NCBI RefSeq assembly: GCF_003967015.1
Contig: NZ_AP017560.1
Span: forward strand, 4,152,048-4,216,047
Origin: Pseudanabaena sp. ABRG5-3
Lineage (GTDB): Bacteria; Cyanobacteriota; Cyanobacteriia; Pseudanabaenales; Pseudanabaenaceae
Direction of reading: 5' to 3'
DNA length: 64,000 bases
Positions within the stretch are counted from its first letter, which is position 1, and the number at the start of each line of letters is the position of its first letter. Below are positions 1-8,619 of the stretch, in pieces. The notes beneath the pieces were generated by a model. It was not told where the DNA came from. It ran no database searches and saw nothing but the letters and a program-made list of their open reading frames with translations. Made by a program: the position numbers and the translations under genes.

Positions 1-2
1 CA

Positions 3-464
3 AACACTGAACTATTAGACGGATATTTTGCTCGATTTCAGTACTGTGTATTTGGGAAGCCCTTACGGGGAACATTATTACCACCCCGACAAGTTTTGTT
101 TCGGAAAAACAAAGCTATTTATGTTGATGATGGTCATACACAGCTTCTTCAAGTACATGGCAAATCGGGAATGCTTCAAGCATATATCAGTCATGACGAT
201 CGCAAGTCCTTAAGCCGTTGGCTCTGGGCGCAAGATCGATATATGCAAATTGAAGCTAAAAAATTATTAAATACACCTTCAGCGCAACTAAGTTTGGGCG
301 ATCGCCTACGCAAACAAAAAATAATTGCCCCAGTCGTGATTTTGTTCTATTGCTTAATTCTGAAAGGAGGCATTTTTGATGGCTGGGCTGGCTGGTATTA
401 TGCTTGGCAAAGGATGCTTGCGGAAATTTTATTAGCAATTCGGCTAATTGAGTCAGATTTATAA
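3..464 (+). CDS. Glycosyltransferase family 2, C-terminal part (gene starts upstream of window)
   Basis: The frame is open from base 3 with no start codon needed, and continues to a stop at 462-464, so the window cuts the gene and about 153 C-terminal residues are visible. The tail reads like the end of a cyanobacterial family 2 glycosyltransferase: an R-rich acceptor region (KPLRGTLLPP), then YISHDDRKSLSRWLWAQDRY, and a hydrophobic stretch near the end (PVVILFYCLILKGGIFDGWAG) that could be a membrane or interfacial helix. The GT-A catalytic core lies outside the window, so the call rests on this tail only. The first ATG in frame (96) is internal. Confidence 0.6.
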   Translation, partial: NTELLDGYFARFQYCVFGKPLRGTLLPPRQVLFRKNKAIYVDDGHTQLLQVHGKSGMLQAYISHDDRKSLSRWLWAQDRYMQIEAKKLLNTPSAQLSLGDRLRKQKIIAPVVILFYCLILKGGIFDGWAGWYYAWQRMLAEILLAIRLIESDL

Positions 465-491
465 AAAAAGAACGCTTCGCGTTCTTTTTTT
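463..491. terminator. Bidirectional intrinsic terminator
   Basis: A 13-bp stem with TTC loop: A7-GAACGC, TTC, GCGTTC-T7. It sits between the converging glycosyltransferase and the minus-strand membrane protein and has a poly-T run on either strand. Confidence 0.85.
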
Positions 492-495
492 ATGA

Positions 496-1086
496 TTAAC
501 GATTGTTAGCTCTTTGTGCAGTTGTGGTTGTAGGCATTACACCATCAGTATTCGGTGAAGCAATCTCGGTAGGATCGAGGAGCTTAATCGTCATCTGATT
601 GCTCTTAATCAAACCTTGCTTTCGCAATAACATTTCTTGAGACTTACCCGAATTTAAAGTTTGGGGTAAATTTTCACGCAAAGTATTAACCCGTTGCTCA
701 ACAGAATTTACCTCTGTTGTAATTTCGTCGAGCCGCTCTCTTTGGGATGATTGATAGGGTAGTAATCTCGTAATGGCAACGATCGCCGCAAGGGACAATG
801 CCACATTCACCGCAATCACAATAATTGACTCAGTGGCTTTAGTACGGCAATATTGCTCTTTTTTTCGCTCAATAGAATTGGCAACGGCTTCACTATAGCC
901 ATTCGCAGCATTCAAAGCAGGATTAGCAGTCACTACAGGTGAAACTTTACCACTAGAGGCAGAATGGTTGCTGTGTGAACTTATGCTCACGACATCATTT
1001 CGCCCGTTCTGATCTGGCGATCGGCGTAGGTTTGGTTTTGCTACTGCTGGAGAAACACGCGGAGATAGGTTTCGCTTGGCAACCAT
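496..1086 (-). CDS. Conserved hypothetical single-pass membrane protein with coiled coil
   Basis: About 196 residues. The first third is Ser/Asn/Pro-rich and likely disordered. One transmembrane segment follows (about residues 85-108, IIVIAVNVALSLAAIVAI), then a predicted coiled coil (ERLDEITTEVNSVEQRVNTLREN) and a short polar tail. I chose the ATG at 1086 because an AGAGG sits 6 nt upstream; an in-frame TTG at 1092 would add two residues. It resembles the small septum- or envelope-associated proteins often found beside photosystem genes in cyanobacteria, but I do not recognise a named family. It lies just downstream of psaM on the same strand. Confidence 0.6.
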   Translation of the reverse strand: MVAKRNLSPRVSPAVAKPNLRRSPDQNGRNDVVSISSHSNHSASSGKVSPVVTANPALNAANGYSEAVANSIERKKEQYCRTKATESIIVIAVNVALSLAAIVAITRLLPYQSSQRERLDEITTEVNSVEQRVNTLRENLPQTLNSGKSQEMLLRKQGLIKSNQMTIKLLDPTEIASPNTDGVMPTTTTAQRANNR

Positions 1087-1124
1087 TCGCAACCTCTAGG
1101 TTGTAAAAAATAGATGAATGAGGA

Positions 1125-1223
1125 CTAGGAATTTGCAAGAGCAGAACCTAACAAAGCAGCCAATACTGCGGGAACTAGTGCGAGTACTAGTGCTGAGAAA
1201 ATTTGAGCATCTGAAAGAGCCAT
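1125..1223 (-). CDS. psaM: Photosystem I reaction centre subunit XII (PsaM)
   Basis: A 32-residue ORF missed by length cut-offs. It begins MALSDAQIFSALVLALVPAV, which matches the PsaM signature (MALSDTQ followed by one hydrophobic helix with an LxPAxLA motif). PsaM is a thylakoid single-helix subunit at the trimer interface of photosystem I. An AGGAG lies 8 nt before the ATG. The C-terminus (LLGSALANS) differs from the usual FRLSTELYK-type ending, so this is a divergent copy. The gene is followed on the same strand by the coiled-coil membrane protein, 38 nt downstream. Confidence 0.78.
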   Translation of the reverse strand: MALSDAQIFSALVLALVPAVLAALLGSALANS

Positions 1224-1346
1224 ACAATATCTCCTAAATATAATTTATATAAGTGATTATTTCGATCTTAACAATACACCGTCACATCAAAAATTGACTA
1301 GCTGTTAAAACAAATAAAAACAAAAAGTGACACTTTCTGCCATTTC

Positions 1347-1985
1347 TTAGATCACTTGATGTTCCAGTATGAACTTGCGGATGCGATCGCAGGTTTCAGG
1401 ACGAATCTCATGGGACATTGCATACTCTTCATATTCTACGTTTGCCCCTAAAGCCTCAAACAACTGCCGCGCATTACGCGCAGCCCCAATCGGAACTACG
1501 GTGTCCTCTATGCCGTGAGCAATAAAAATGGGAGGAAATGGGACATTAGCAAATTCTTGCAATTCCTCTTCGGCAATATGCAAATAGCCACTTAGGGATA
1601 TTAAACCAGCTAAGGGAAAGCCTAAGCCGACATCTAAAGTCATTGCCCCACCCTGTGAAAAACCTAATAAAAATGTCTTTTCTAAAGGGAGGCCAGTCAA
1701 TGTCGGTAAATCTTCGAGAAATTGGCTGAGTAATTCACAACTTTGGGCTAATCCCTCTGCATCAAGACTTTGGAGGTCATACCACATCTTGCCATTGGGC
1801 ATGGGATGATTAAAGGGAGCCTCAGGACAAATCCATTGATAATTGGGGAGTCCAACCAGTGGTGCGAGGGAAATTAAATCATCACAATTTGCCCCCCACC
1901 CATGCAGGGCAACGATCGCACCTTGGGTCTCAGGATTGGGTAATTGTGCAGGAAAAGCTCGGTAATTTAAGGTCATGGGCAACAT
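1347..1985 (-). CDS. Alpha/beta hydrolase, phospholipase/carboxylesterase family
   Basis: 212 residues, normal for the Abhydrolase_2 (carboxylesterase/YpfH-like) family. Visible catalytic parts: oxyanion-loop HGWGAN (28-33), nucleophile elbow GFSQGG with Ser110, acid Asp161 in HGIEDTVVP and base His192 in MSHEI. No signal peptide, so cytoplasmic. The family hydrolyses short-chain carboxylic esters or lysophospholipids; the substrate here cannot be told. An ATG three codons downstream (1976) is an alternative start. The transglutaminase-like gene lies 26 nt upstream on the same strand, so the two may be co-transcribed. Confidence 0.85.
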   Translation of the reverse strand: MLPMTLNYRAFPAQLPNPETQGAIVALHGWGANCDDLISLAPLVGLPNYQWICPEAPFNHPMPNGKMWYDLQSLDAEGLAQSCELLSQFLEDLPTLTGLPLEKTFLLGFSQGGAMTLDVGLGFPLAGLISLSGYLHIAEEELQEFANVPFPPIFIAHGIEDTVVPIGAARNARQLFEALGANVEYEEYAMSHEIRPETCDRIRKFILEHQVI

Positions 1986-2011
1986 TATATATTTATATAG
2001 CGATCACCTAT

Positions 2012-2620
2012 CTATGGCAGCAATCCATGATTTGGGGCAGCATCTAGAGATATATCTGGAAGATGACGCAGCATATCATCCCATGTAGTTTGTGCTTGCA
2101 GTGACTCTACAACTAACGGTAATGGTTCGGCAAGAATAGCAGGAAAATTTGCCTCTTCGGGAAACTGTGTTTGAAAAGCTAGTTGTTCATGGGGCGGTGT
2201 GAATTGGGCGTTGACTCCAGCTTTGTTGCCCCTAGCATCCACTCTATACCAACCAAATTCAGGTAAGTAGATGGCATTAAACCCATGCAAACTATAGGGA
2301 GCGCCTTGATCATCAATGCTTAATCTCTGATAACAAAATCCTGTGGGAATCTGGTTAGCACGGAGGAGCGCCGCGAGGAGGTGGCTCTTGGCATAGCAAT
2401 AGCCTGTTTTGTGTTTTAGGACATCTGATGCCCGCCAAGTCACAGGATTCATTTGATAGTCAAAGCTATGGCAAATTTCATCGCGTACCCATTCAAAACA
2501 AGCTTTAGCGATCGCCTCTGGTGTTTGATGCCCCAATGAGATCTGGTGGGCGCATTTAATGATTTCAGGATGTTGCCAATCGATAACTGGACTAATCTGT
2601 AAATACTCTTTCATCGGCAA
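2012..2620 (-). CDS. Transglutaminase-like domain protein
   Basis: 202 residues with the transglutaminase-core triad visible: Cys75 in GYCYAKSHLL, His112 in LHGFNAIYL and Asp128 in YRVDARGN. No signal peptide or membrane segment. Bacterial members of this superfamily usually act as cysteine proteases or peptide cyclisers/amidases rather than cross-linkers; the substrate is unknown. An ATG at residue 3 (MKEYLQ) is an equally possible start. Probably transcribed with the esterase gene immediately downstream. Confidence 0.82.
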   Translation of the reverse strand: MPMKEYLQISPVIDWQHPEIIKCAHQISLGHQTPEAIAKACFEWVRDEICHSFDYQMNPVTWRASDVLKHKTGYCYAKSHLLAALLRANQIPTGFCYQRLSIDDQGAPYSLHGFNAIYLPEFGWYRVDARGNKAGVNAQFTPPHEQLAFQTQFPEEANFPAILAEPLPLVVESLQAQTTWDDMLRHLPDISLDAAPNHGLLP

Positions 2621-2700
2621 AAGCTTGGACTCTCATCTGCGGGATTTTATGGACTTTAAAGGGGCAAATGGTAAGGCTCAACATCGCTTACAATAATGTT

Positions 2701-2792
2701 TATAGCAATCTTAAAGGGTTTGTGGAAGCGCACCCTCAAGAGGGTACACTTCCGCAAACCCAAAAATCTACAAATGATTTAGGAATGCTATA
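2701..2792. repeat. MITE-like palindromic element, family 2 copy
   Basis: 92 bp bounded by TATAGCAAT and its inverted copy ATGCTATA, with an inner palindrome at 2717-2761 (stem GGGTTTGTGGAAGCG). The arm CCTAAATCATTTGTAGATTTT recurs at 43448 and 43754. See the family 2 finding. Confidence 0.7.
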
Positions 2793-2836
2793 AACCAATA
2801 ATAAAACCTTTTAAAAATTGCTGGAGAATTGCCTGA

Positions 2837-3880
2837 ATGCAACTCGTCGCGCTTCAGAACCTACTGGATAACACTTCATTTGCTGTCCTTTTTACGACTA
2901 TGCTCGTTTTTTGGATACATGTCGCATTTCCCAATTTGCCCTATTTACGATCACTAGGAAATGCAGGCATGGCGATCGCTAATCTCTGTATTGCTGCATT
3001 ACTGGGAGCGCGTTGGATTGATGCAGGCTATTTCCCACTGAGCAATCTTTACGAATCATTGTTTTTTTTGGCATGGGGCATCACCACCATGCACATTGTC
3101 GTTGATCGTATTGGCAACAAGAGCGCTAATGATACTGCCAAGCGCTTGATCGGTGCATTTACTTCACCAATGGCAATGGGCATCACCGCCTTTGCCGCCC
3201 TTGCCTTACCCGCAGGGATGCAGGTATCAGAGCCTCTCGTACCTGCATTAAAGTCCAATTGGTTGATGATGCACGTTACGGTAATGTTGCTCAGCTATGC
3301 CGCTTTGATGACAGGTAGCATTTTAGCGATCGCCTTTTTGATCGTCACCCGTGGTCAAGATGTGGTTTTACAAGGCAGTTCCTTCGGCACAAATCTGCGT
3401 AGTGTTACCGAAGCAAAGCAGTCTAATCCCGAAACTTTTGCCGCTTTTGCCATTGAAGGGATGGGTAATGTTTTAAATTCAACAAATCTCTCCTCTGCAA
3501 ATACCGCTACGCTGGTATCGGAGAATGCAACCCAAACTAAACCCCTATCGCTGCGCCGCCTCACCTTGGGGGAAACTTTAGATAATCTCAGTTATCGAGC
3601 GATCGGATTAGGCTTCCCATTGTTGACCATTGGCATCATCGCTGGCGGCGTATGGGCAAACGAAGCATGGGGTTCCTATTGGAGTTGGGACCCTAAGGAA
3701 ACTTGGTCTTTAATTACATGGCTAGTATTTGCCGCCTATCTGCATACACGCATTACTAAGGGTTGGCAAGGACGCAAGCCTGCAATTTTAGCGAGTGTTG
3801 GCTTATTAGTAGTCTGGACTTGCTACCTTGGTGTTAACCTTCTCGGCAAAGGCTTACATAGCTACGGTTGGTTCCTATAG
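2837..3880 (+). CDS. ccsA: Cytochrome c biogenesis protein CcsA (heme-handling WWD protein)
   Basis: 347 residues, polytopic. The WWD heme-binding signature [12 protein letters not shown] is at about 279-290, followed by two further helices and the conserved terminal HSYGW. Histidines in loops (for example near residues 46 and 93) are typical of axial heme ligands. In the thylakoid membrane CcsA works with the Ccs1/ResB-like protein in system II cytochrome c maturation, moving heme to apocytochromes c such as cytochrome f and c6. NCBI sometimes names this family CcsB. A Ser/Thr/Asn-rich insertion at about 180-235 between helices is a lineage-specific loop. The partner gene is not in this window. 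Confidence 0.93.
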   Translation: MQLVALQNLLDNTSFAVLFTTMLVFWIHVAFPNLPYLRSLGNAGMAIANLCIAALLGARWIDAGYFPLSNLYESLFFLAWGITTMHIVVDRIGNKSANDTAKRLIGAFTSPMAMGITAFAALALPAGMQVSEPLVPALKSNWLMMHVTVMLLSYAALMTGSILAIAFLIVTRGQDVVLQGSSFGTNLRSVTEAKQSNPETFAAFAIEGMGNVLNSTNLSSANTATLVSENATQTKPLSLRRLTLGETLDNLSYRAIGLGFPLLTIGIIAGGVWANEAWGSYWSWDPKETWSLITWLVFAAYLHTRITKGWQGRKPAILASVGLLVVWTCYLGVNLLGKGLHSYGWFL

Positions 3881-3890
3881 CCTCTAGCTG

Positions 3891-3931
3891 CATAAAAAAA
3901 GAGAGTCGCATAGCGACTCTCTTTTTTTATG
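3891..3931. terminator. Bidirectional terminator after ccsA
   Basis: A 19-bp perfect stem (CATAAAAAAAGAGAGTCGC) with ATA loop, poly-A on the left and poly-T on the right. It serves ccsA and the converging DUF29 gene. Confidence 0.85.
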
Positions 3932-3936
3932 CTTTT

Positions 3937-4371
3937 TTATACTTCAGGAAAAGTAGGATTAAAAATCTGTTCTTCTGTAAATGGACAAACTTCAGGTAAG
4001 TCTTGATCGATTAGTTGAGTTTCCTTAAAAAATAATTCTAACCCCAGATCATAGCCAACGGCGATCGCCTCTGATAGGTAAGACTTCAAGCTAGGATTTT
4101 GTTGAATATGTCTTTGTAGCTGTTGTCTTTGTACACGAATTGTCACCTGCCAACTGCGACTTCGCATACTGGGCTGATAAATCCACTTCAACAAATGCCC
4201 AATTAAAACCCCAAGACGATTTTCCAACTCACGTTTTTCTTGTTTGCCCAAAGATTCAATTTCCTCAACCAGATGCACAATATCCACTGACTTCCAGTCC
4301 CCAGACTGCAACAGTTGAGACTGCTCCAAAGTCCAAGCATAAAAATCTGTATCGTACAGTTTGGCTGTCAT
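3937..4371 (-). CDS. DUF29 family protein (copy 1)
   Basis: 144 residues, the usual length for DUF29. Hallmarks: YDTDFYAWTLEQSQLLQSG at the start, DIVHLVEEIESLGKQEKREL, NRLGVLIGHLLKW, and a final NPSLK plus acidic tail. All-helical, soluble; molecular function is not known, though the family is strongly expanded in cyanobacteria. I prefer the ATG at 4371, which has an AGGAG 9 nt upstream, over the TTG at 4392. Two more DUF29 genes occur at 12800 and 21611 in this window. Confidence 0.88.
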   Translation of the reverse strand: MTAKLYDTDFYAWTLEQSQLLQSGDWKSVDIVHLVEEIESLGKQEKRELENRLGVLIGHLLKWIYQPSMRSRSWQVTIRVQRQQLQRHIQQNPSLKSYLSEAIAVGYDLGLELFFKETQLIDQDLPEVCPFTEEQIFNPTFPEV

Positions 4372-4400
4372 ATCAGGTTCTCCTGCAAACAACTATGTCC

Positions 4401-5054
4401 TTAAAGTTGTTCACGCTTGATTAACTCTTGTTCTAGTTTAGGCAAACTCTCTAATTCAAATACAGTTATTTGTCCAGAATTAGCACTACCCTTACCATTT
4501 TGTAACAGCTCCACCCAATAGCCATATTTTTTACCTTGACGAAGCTCCCCCTGCAAAGCCCAGAGAATTTGTGAAGCATTCTTGCCTCGCGATCGCTGTA
4601 CCATTGCGGCGGTTGGATAGGCATAAACTCGTTTTGCGGTGGCATAGTCACGCATAATCTCAGGTCCATAAATCGAACGTAGGGACTCTTCTAGACGCGA
4701 TCGGGTCACACCATTAATGATGTCAAAAAATCGAATCTGCTCACTTCTAATCAGATTGGTATCGCTCGCCTTAATTGCGGCAATCCCTGGTAACACCACA
4801 CTGGCTTGAAATTGAAAGCGTCTTGATGGGGTATCGCTTTTTCGCACGAGCAGACGCTCACCAGCCTCTGGACGCAAAGCAGGGTTAGTTCTAATCCAAT
4901 CAATTACTTGATCGGGCTTTTGTCCTGGTAAAGCGATCGCTGAGGGTATCGATTGCCATGCTGTCGGCAAGACGATGCTGAGTATTTGCGTCAAAAGTGT
5001 CGTGGCGATCGCCGTCTTGGCACTTTTAATGTTTGTGCTTTTAAAGCAATTCAT
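4401..5054 (-). CDS. Exported hypothetical protein
   Basis: 217 residues. A long N-terminal hydrophobic segment (about 14-42, with AIATTLLTQILSIVLPTAW) followed by a small-residue site (SAIALPG) looks like a signal peptide or an N-terminal anchor. The mature part is mixed alpha/beta with no cysteines and no motif I recognise. It ends 29 nt before the DUF29 gene on the same strand, so the two may share a transcript. Probably periplasmic. Confidence 0.6.
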   Translation of the reverse strand: MNCFKSTNIKSAKTAIATTLLTQILSIVLPTAWQSIPSAIALPGQKPDQVIDWIRTNPALRPEAGERLLVRKSDTPSRRFQFQASVVLPGIAAIKASDTNLIRSEQIRFFDIINGVTRSRLEESLRSIYGPEIMRDYATAKRVYAYPTAAMVQRSRGKNASQILWALQGELRQGKKYGYWVELLQNGKGSANSGQITVFELESLPKLEQELIKREQL

Positions 5055-5195
5055 GTAAGTCCTCTACACCAATTAAATCCTAATGGACAAATTTAGCTGG
5101 CAAATAATGGCTGACAGAATATCATGGTCTGAGGGAATTGCAATGACTTTTTCAGTCTTTTTACGATATTTTGTGGCAATCAGTCTTAGTTAAGC

Positions 5196-5240
5196 CCCAA
5201 CAAATGAAGGTGGCACGAAGTGCCACCTTCATTTGTTGGG
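5196..5240. repeat. Perfect 45-bp palindrome
   Basis: Arms of 21 bp starting CCCAACAAATGAAGGTGGCAC around a GAA loop. There is no poly-T tail, so it is a palindromic element rather than a plain terminator. The core (GAAGGTGGCACGAAGTGCC) resembles the copy at 43391. Confidence 0.75.
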
Positions 5241-5285
5241 ATTTTGCATTGCTAAGTAGCTAAGCGCAATTAAATATAAAACCCC

Positions 5286-5324
5286 AAATCCCGTGGCGCA
5301 CGCTGCGCGTGCGCCACGGGATTT
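5286..5324. repeat. 39-bp palindrome, family 3 (GTGGCGCACG core)
   Basis: Two 18-bp arms (AAATCCCGTGGCGCACGC) around TGC. The core and the left flank (GCTAAGTAGCTAAGCGCAATTAA) match the element at 43856, whose flank reads GCTAAGTATCTAGGCATAATTAA. Confidence 0.75.
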
Positions 5325-5426
5325 AGCTTTAAGATATGGAAGTATAAGTCTGTTATTTAAAAACCTTATGTAGCAGTGATTTTAGGATTGCAATTGAAAA
5401 AGTTTCAAAAAATATGTTCAAAAGTA

Positions 5427-5455
5427 TTGACAAACGCTTTTTAAATCTCCATAAT
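5427..5455 (+). promoter_or_regulatory. Sigma-70 type promoter for tRNA-Asp
   Basis: TTGACA (5427-5432), 17-nt spacer, CATAAT (5450-5455). Transcription would start near 5462 and run into the tRNA at 5540. Confidence 0.75.
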
Positions 5456-5539
5456 AAGGAGCGCTTAAATAAAGAAACGCAAAAAACGAGCTGCAAAACA
5501 GCTAGTAGCAAGTGATTCTTAAGGTAAGAGCAAAAATTT

Positions 5540-5613
5540 GGGTTCGTAGTTCAATTGGTTAGAGCACCGCCCTGTCACGGCGGAAGTTGCGGGTTCGAGC
5601 CCCGTCGAACCCG
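5540..5613 (+). tRNA. trnD-GUC: tRNA-Asp (GTC)
   Basis: 74-nt cloverleaf: acceptor GGGTTCG/CGAACCC with discriminator G5613, anticodon stem CCGCC/GGCGG with GTC at 5574-5576, T-arm GCGGGTTCGAGCCCCGT. CCA is not encoded. No intron. Confidence 0.97.
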
Positions 5614-5630
5614 TTCTATAAAGAACGGAT

Positions 5631-5667
5631 AACAAACAAGGAATCGCTTAGCGATTCCTTGTTTGTT
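5631..5667. terminator. Terminator between tRNA-Asp and the J-domain gene
   Basis: 17-bp stem AACAAACAAGGAATCGC with TTA loop, preceded by a small hairpin (5611-5628, CCGTTCT/AGAACGG). It has no strong poly-T, but its position between converging genes fits termination. Confidence 0.6.
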
Positions 5668-5675
5668 TGTTGATT

Positions 5676-6338
5676 CTATTTTTTATTTTTGAGTAATTGG
5701 ACTCGTTCTAGGTCACGATTCACTTCAAACGCTAATTCCCGATTTTTAGGATCGGTGGTTAGTGCTTTATTGAGATAGATTTCTGCTTCGCGTAACTTCC
5801 CATTCAAAATTAACTCACTACTCCAACGATGATAAGTTACCGCTTGCCAATGGATAACCTCTGGCGTATTGGGGAATCTCTCGCTCATTCCTTCTACAAC
5901 GGCGATCGCTACAACATATTTTTTTTGCTTCAGCAAATCCTGCACACGCCGCAACATATCCAGCTTTAGTTTTAACTCTGGATTGCTACTAATCGGATCA
6001 ACTTTATTATTAACCTGCTTCACCTCAATTTTGATTTTGGGATGGGGTTGAGGTGGCTTACTGTAGTTTTTTGGAGGAGGAGGTGGTGGGGCAGAGTTAG
6101 CTTGCGATCGCGTAGCAACATTTTTAGAAAACAGTTCTTTTTCTAAATCTCCCTTATCCGCATCTTTGAGCATTTTGTAAGCTTCTTGGACAAGGCGAAA
6201 CTTATCGGCGGCGGTAGGATCGTTCTGATTAACGTCAGGGTGATACTTACGTGCTAAACGACGGTAGGCGACCTTAATATCATCTAAGGTTGCATTGCGG
6301 GGAACTCCTAAAAGTCGATAGCATTCGGATAGGTGCAT
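5676..6338 (-). CDS. J-domain (DnaJ-like) protein with C-terminal helical repeats
   Basis: 220 residues. An N-terminal J domain (about 4-65) has the HPD motif at 33-35, the site that stimulates Hsp70 ATPase. A Pro-rich linker with seven consecutive prolines (about 84-90) leads to a C-terminal TPR-like region (about 125-215; RVQDLLKQKKYVVAIAVVEGM, RFPNTPEVIHWQAVTYHRW, ALTTDPKNRELAFEVNRDL). No Gly/Phe or zinc-finger region, so this is a class III co-chaperone that delivers a particular client to DnaK. Monocistronic by position. Confidence 0.85.
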   Translation of the reverse strand: MHLSECYRLLGVPRNATLDDIKVAYRRLARKYHPDVNQNDPTAADKFRLVQEAYKMLKDADKGDLEKELFSKNVATRSQANSAPPPPPPKNYSKPPQPHPKIKIEVKQVNNKVDPISSNPELKLKLDMLRRVQDLLKQKKYVVAIAVVEGMSERFPNTPEVIHWQAVTYHRWSSELILNGKLREAEIYLNKALTTDPKNRELAFEVNRDLERVQLLKNKK

Positions 6339-6421
6339 GAAGTGAAATTTGACGATAAACAGCAGATCACATTTGATAGCTCGTATTAAATCACATTAAA
6401 ATTTAGAGGCGATCGCAGTTG

Positions 6422-6589
6422 CTAATCAGGCTTTTTGCGAATTGTATATTTTCCCTTACTAGTAACAGGCGAACCTTTATTAGCTTCTACAAGCTTGATG
6501 TACTTATCCAAAGCTTCCTCCTTAGTCCCATGTTCAGAAATAACATGAACCTTACGACTGCCAGCAATTTCGAGGACAACTTGGTGCAT
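6422..6589 (-). CDS. Small conserved-looking hypothetical protein (55 aa)
   Basis: 55 residues starting MHQVVLEIAGSRKVHVISEH and ending KGKYTIRKKPD. The composition is basic and soluble (16% Lys), with a plausible beta-beta-alpha-beta layout: strand, strand, helix KEEALDKYIKLVEAN, strand. It is too short for length-filtered gene callers. I saw no clear Shine-Dalgarno. It fits the gap between the J-domain gene and typA on the same strand. Function unknown. Confidence 0.6.
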   Translation of the reverse strand: MHQVVLEIAGSRKVHVISEHGTKEEALDKYIKLVEANKGSPVTSKGKYTIRKKPD

Positions 6590-6644
6590 AGCTTGGATAG
6601 AGTTTGGATAGCCCTAAATTTTTAAATAGTCTAGCAAATAACTC

Positions 6645-6679
6645 AAACTAAAAGGGGCGCAATGCGCCCCTTTTAGTTT
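6645..6679. terminator. Terminator after typA
   Basis: 16-bp stem AAACTAAAAGGGGCGC with AAT loop, immediately 3' of typA on the minus strand; symmetric on the other strand. Confidence 0.8.
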
Positions 6680-6684
6680 AGTTA

Positions 6685-8478
6685 TTAGCGCTTGGCAAAT
6701 TTCTTGGTCATTTTGCGTAAACGAATTGATTCAGGAGTGACCTCAAGAATTTCATCGGGACCAATGTATTCCAAGGCGCGTTCGAGGCTCATTTCGATCG
6801 GGGCTTGCAACTGCACAATGTCATCAGCACCAGCCGCACGCATATTAGTAAGCTGCTTGCTCTTACAGACGTTTAGTTCCATATCCTGAGGACGATTATT
6901 TTCGCCAATGATCATGCCCTTATAAACCTTCGTACCGGGTTTAATGAAGAACACACCACGATCTTCTGCATTCTTCAAGGAGAACTCAGTTGCCACGCCT
7001 TCTTCAAAGGAGATCAGTACGCCATTCCGACGAGCGCTAATCTCGCCAGCCGCAGGACGGTAATCAAGGAAGCTGTGGTTCATGATGCCAGCGCCACGGG
7101 TTGCACGCATGAAGTCACCACGGAAGCCAATCAAGCCACGAGCAGGAACGACGAATTCTAGCTGAGAGCGTCCAGTACTAGACATTTGCATATCGATCAT
7201 TTCGGCGCGACGTTGACCAAGACGCTCGATACATCCACCGACGGCATCTTCAGGCACATCCAGAACTAGAGCTTCGTAGGGTTCGCACTTTTGACCATTG
7301 ATTTCGCGGTAAATAACTTGAGGCTGAGTTACTTGGAACTCATAGCCTTCACGACGCATGGTTTCGATCAAAATACCCAAGTGCAATTCACCACGTCCAG
7401 CGACCGCAAAGCGATCAGGGGATTCAGGATCTTCGGTGACACGTAGCGCTACGTTGGTTTCGAGTTCGCGCAATAGGCGATCGCGTACTTGACGGGTGGT
7501 GACTAATTTGCCTTCTTGACCAACAAAGGGCGAGTCATTAACGCAGAAGGTCATCTGCAAAGTGGGTTCATCCACTTTGATCATTGGTAGTGCCAGAGGC
7601 TCATTAGGACAGGTAATGGTTTCGCCAATATTGGCAGTGGCAAAACCTGCAACCGCCACAATGTTACCTGCGGATGAGGTTTGCATCTCCACACGCTTTA
7701 AACCATCAAATCCTAAGAGTTTGGTGATTTTACCTTTAACGATCGAGCCATCTTCCGTGATCAGAGCAGCTTGCTGTCCCGCAGTAATCGTGCCGTTGTG
7801 GATTTTGCCGATCACAATCCGACCGAGATATTCGGAATAGTCAAGGGTGGTAACTTGCAATTGCAAAGGCTTGTCAGGATTGCCCACAGGAGGAGATACG
7901 TGATGCAGGATTGCTTCAAACAAAGGCTTCATATCTGTGCCTTCATCTTCGAGTTTCTCCTTAGCAAAGCCACCCATGCCTGAAGCAAATAGGTAAGGGA
8001 AGTCGCATTGATCATCATCTGCACCGAGTTCGAGGAATAGATCAAGAACTTTGCTGACAGCAACGTGGGGATCAGCAAATTCGCGATCGATCTTATTAAT
8101 AACGACTAAAGGTCGCAAGCCTTTTTCCAGCGCTTTTTTCAACACAAAGCGAGTTTGGGGCATAGGACCTTCGTTGGCATCAACGATCAGCAAACAACCT
8201 TCGACCATGCCAAGTACGCGCTCAACTTCGCCACCAAAGTCCGCGTGTCCGGGGGTGTCAACAATGTTGATCAGCGTATCTTTGTATTTAACCGCAGTAT
8301 TTTTAGAAAGAATGGTAATGCCGCGTTCACGCTCTAGGTCGTTGGAGTCCATCACGCATTCGACAAGGGCTTCACCTTCGCGAAAAGCGCCAGACTGTCT
8401 GAGAAGTGCGTCTACTAGAGTGGTTTTGCCGTGATCGACGTGGGCGATGATGGCGACGTTGCGGATGGGGAGAGACAT
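6685..8478 (-). CDS. typA: Ribosome-associated translational GTPase TypA/BipA
   Basis: 597 residues, the usual length. GTPase motifs: G1 AHVDHGKTT (12-20), G2 RERGITI, G3 [16 protein letters not shown]4 NKIDRE. EF-G-like domains II, III and V and the TypA-specific C-terminal domain follow ([31 protein letters not shown]). It binds ribosomes and helps 50S assembly and stress or cold adaptation. The ATG gives the canonical [17 protein letters not shown] start. It is flanked by terminators on both sides, so it is monocistronic. Confidence 0.97.
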   Translation of the reverse strand: MSLPIRNVAIIAHVDHGKTTLVDALLRQSGAFREGEALVECVMDSNDLERERGITILSKNTAVKYKDTLINIVDTPGHADFGGEVERVLGMVEGCLLIVDANEGPMPQTRFVLKKALEKGLRPLVVINKIDREFADPHVAVSKVLDLFLELGADDDQCDFPYLFASGMGGFAKEKLEDEGTDMKPLFEAILHHVSPPVGNPDKPLQLQVTTLDYSEYLGRIVIGKIHNGTITAGQQAALITEDGSIVKGKITKLLGFDGLKRVEMQTSSAGNIVAVAGFATANIGETITCPNEPLALPMIKVDEPTLQMTFCVNDSPFVGQEGKLVTTRQVRDRLLRELETNVALRVTEDPESPDRFAVAGRGELHLGILIETMRREGYEFQVTQPQVIYREINGQKCEPYEALVLDVPEDAVGGCIERLGQRRAEMIDMQMSSTGRSQLEFVVPARGLIGFRGDFMRATRGAGIMNHSFLDYRPAAGEISARRNGVLISFEEGVATEFSLKNAEDRGVFFIKPGTKVYKGMIIGENNRPQDMELNVCKSKQLTNMRAAGADDIVQLQAPIEMSLERALEYIGPDEILEVTPESIRLRKMTKKFAKR

Positions 8479-8566
8479 GGGTGATGTATCGAGTTGATCG
8501 AAAAACTTATTATTTCTTTATCTATTATGCTTGAATTTGTCAAAAAACTTTGCATTAGTAATTGTC

Positions 8567-8605
8567 AATACAAAAAGGCGGTGCTATGCACCGCCTTTTT
8601 GTATT
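8567..8605. terminator. Terminator after rseP
   Basis: Perfect 18-bp stem AATACAAAAAGGCGGTGC with TAT loop and T-rich 3' side in both directions; lies just 3' of the minus-strand rseP gene. Confidence 0.8.
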
Positions 8606-8619
8606 TTGGATTGATTAAA

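Larger units (their letters stand above)
5055..5539. other. Intergenic region with two palindromes and the tRNA-Asp promoter
   Basis: 485 nt without a protein gene. It contains the palindromes at 5196-5240 and 5286-5324 and a consensus promoter at 5427-5455 followed by about 80 nt of leader to tRNA-Asp. No ORF here looks coding. Confidence 0.7.
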
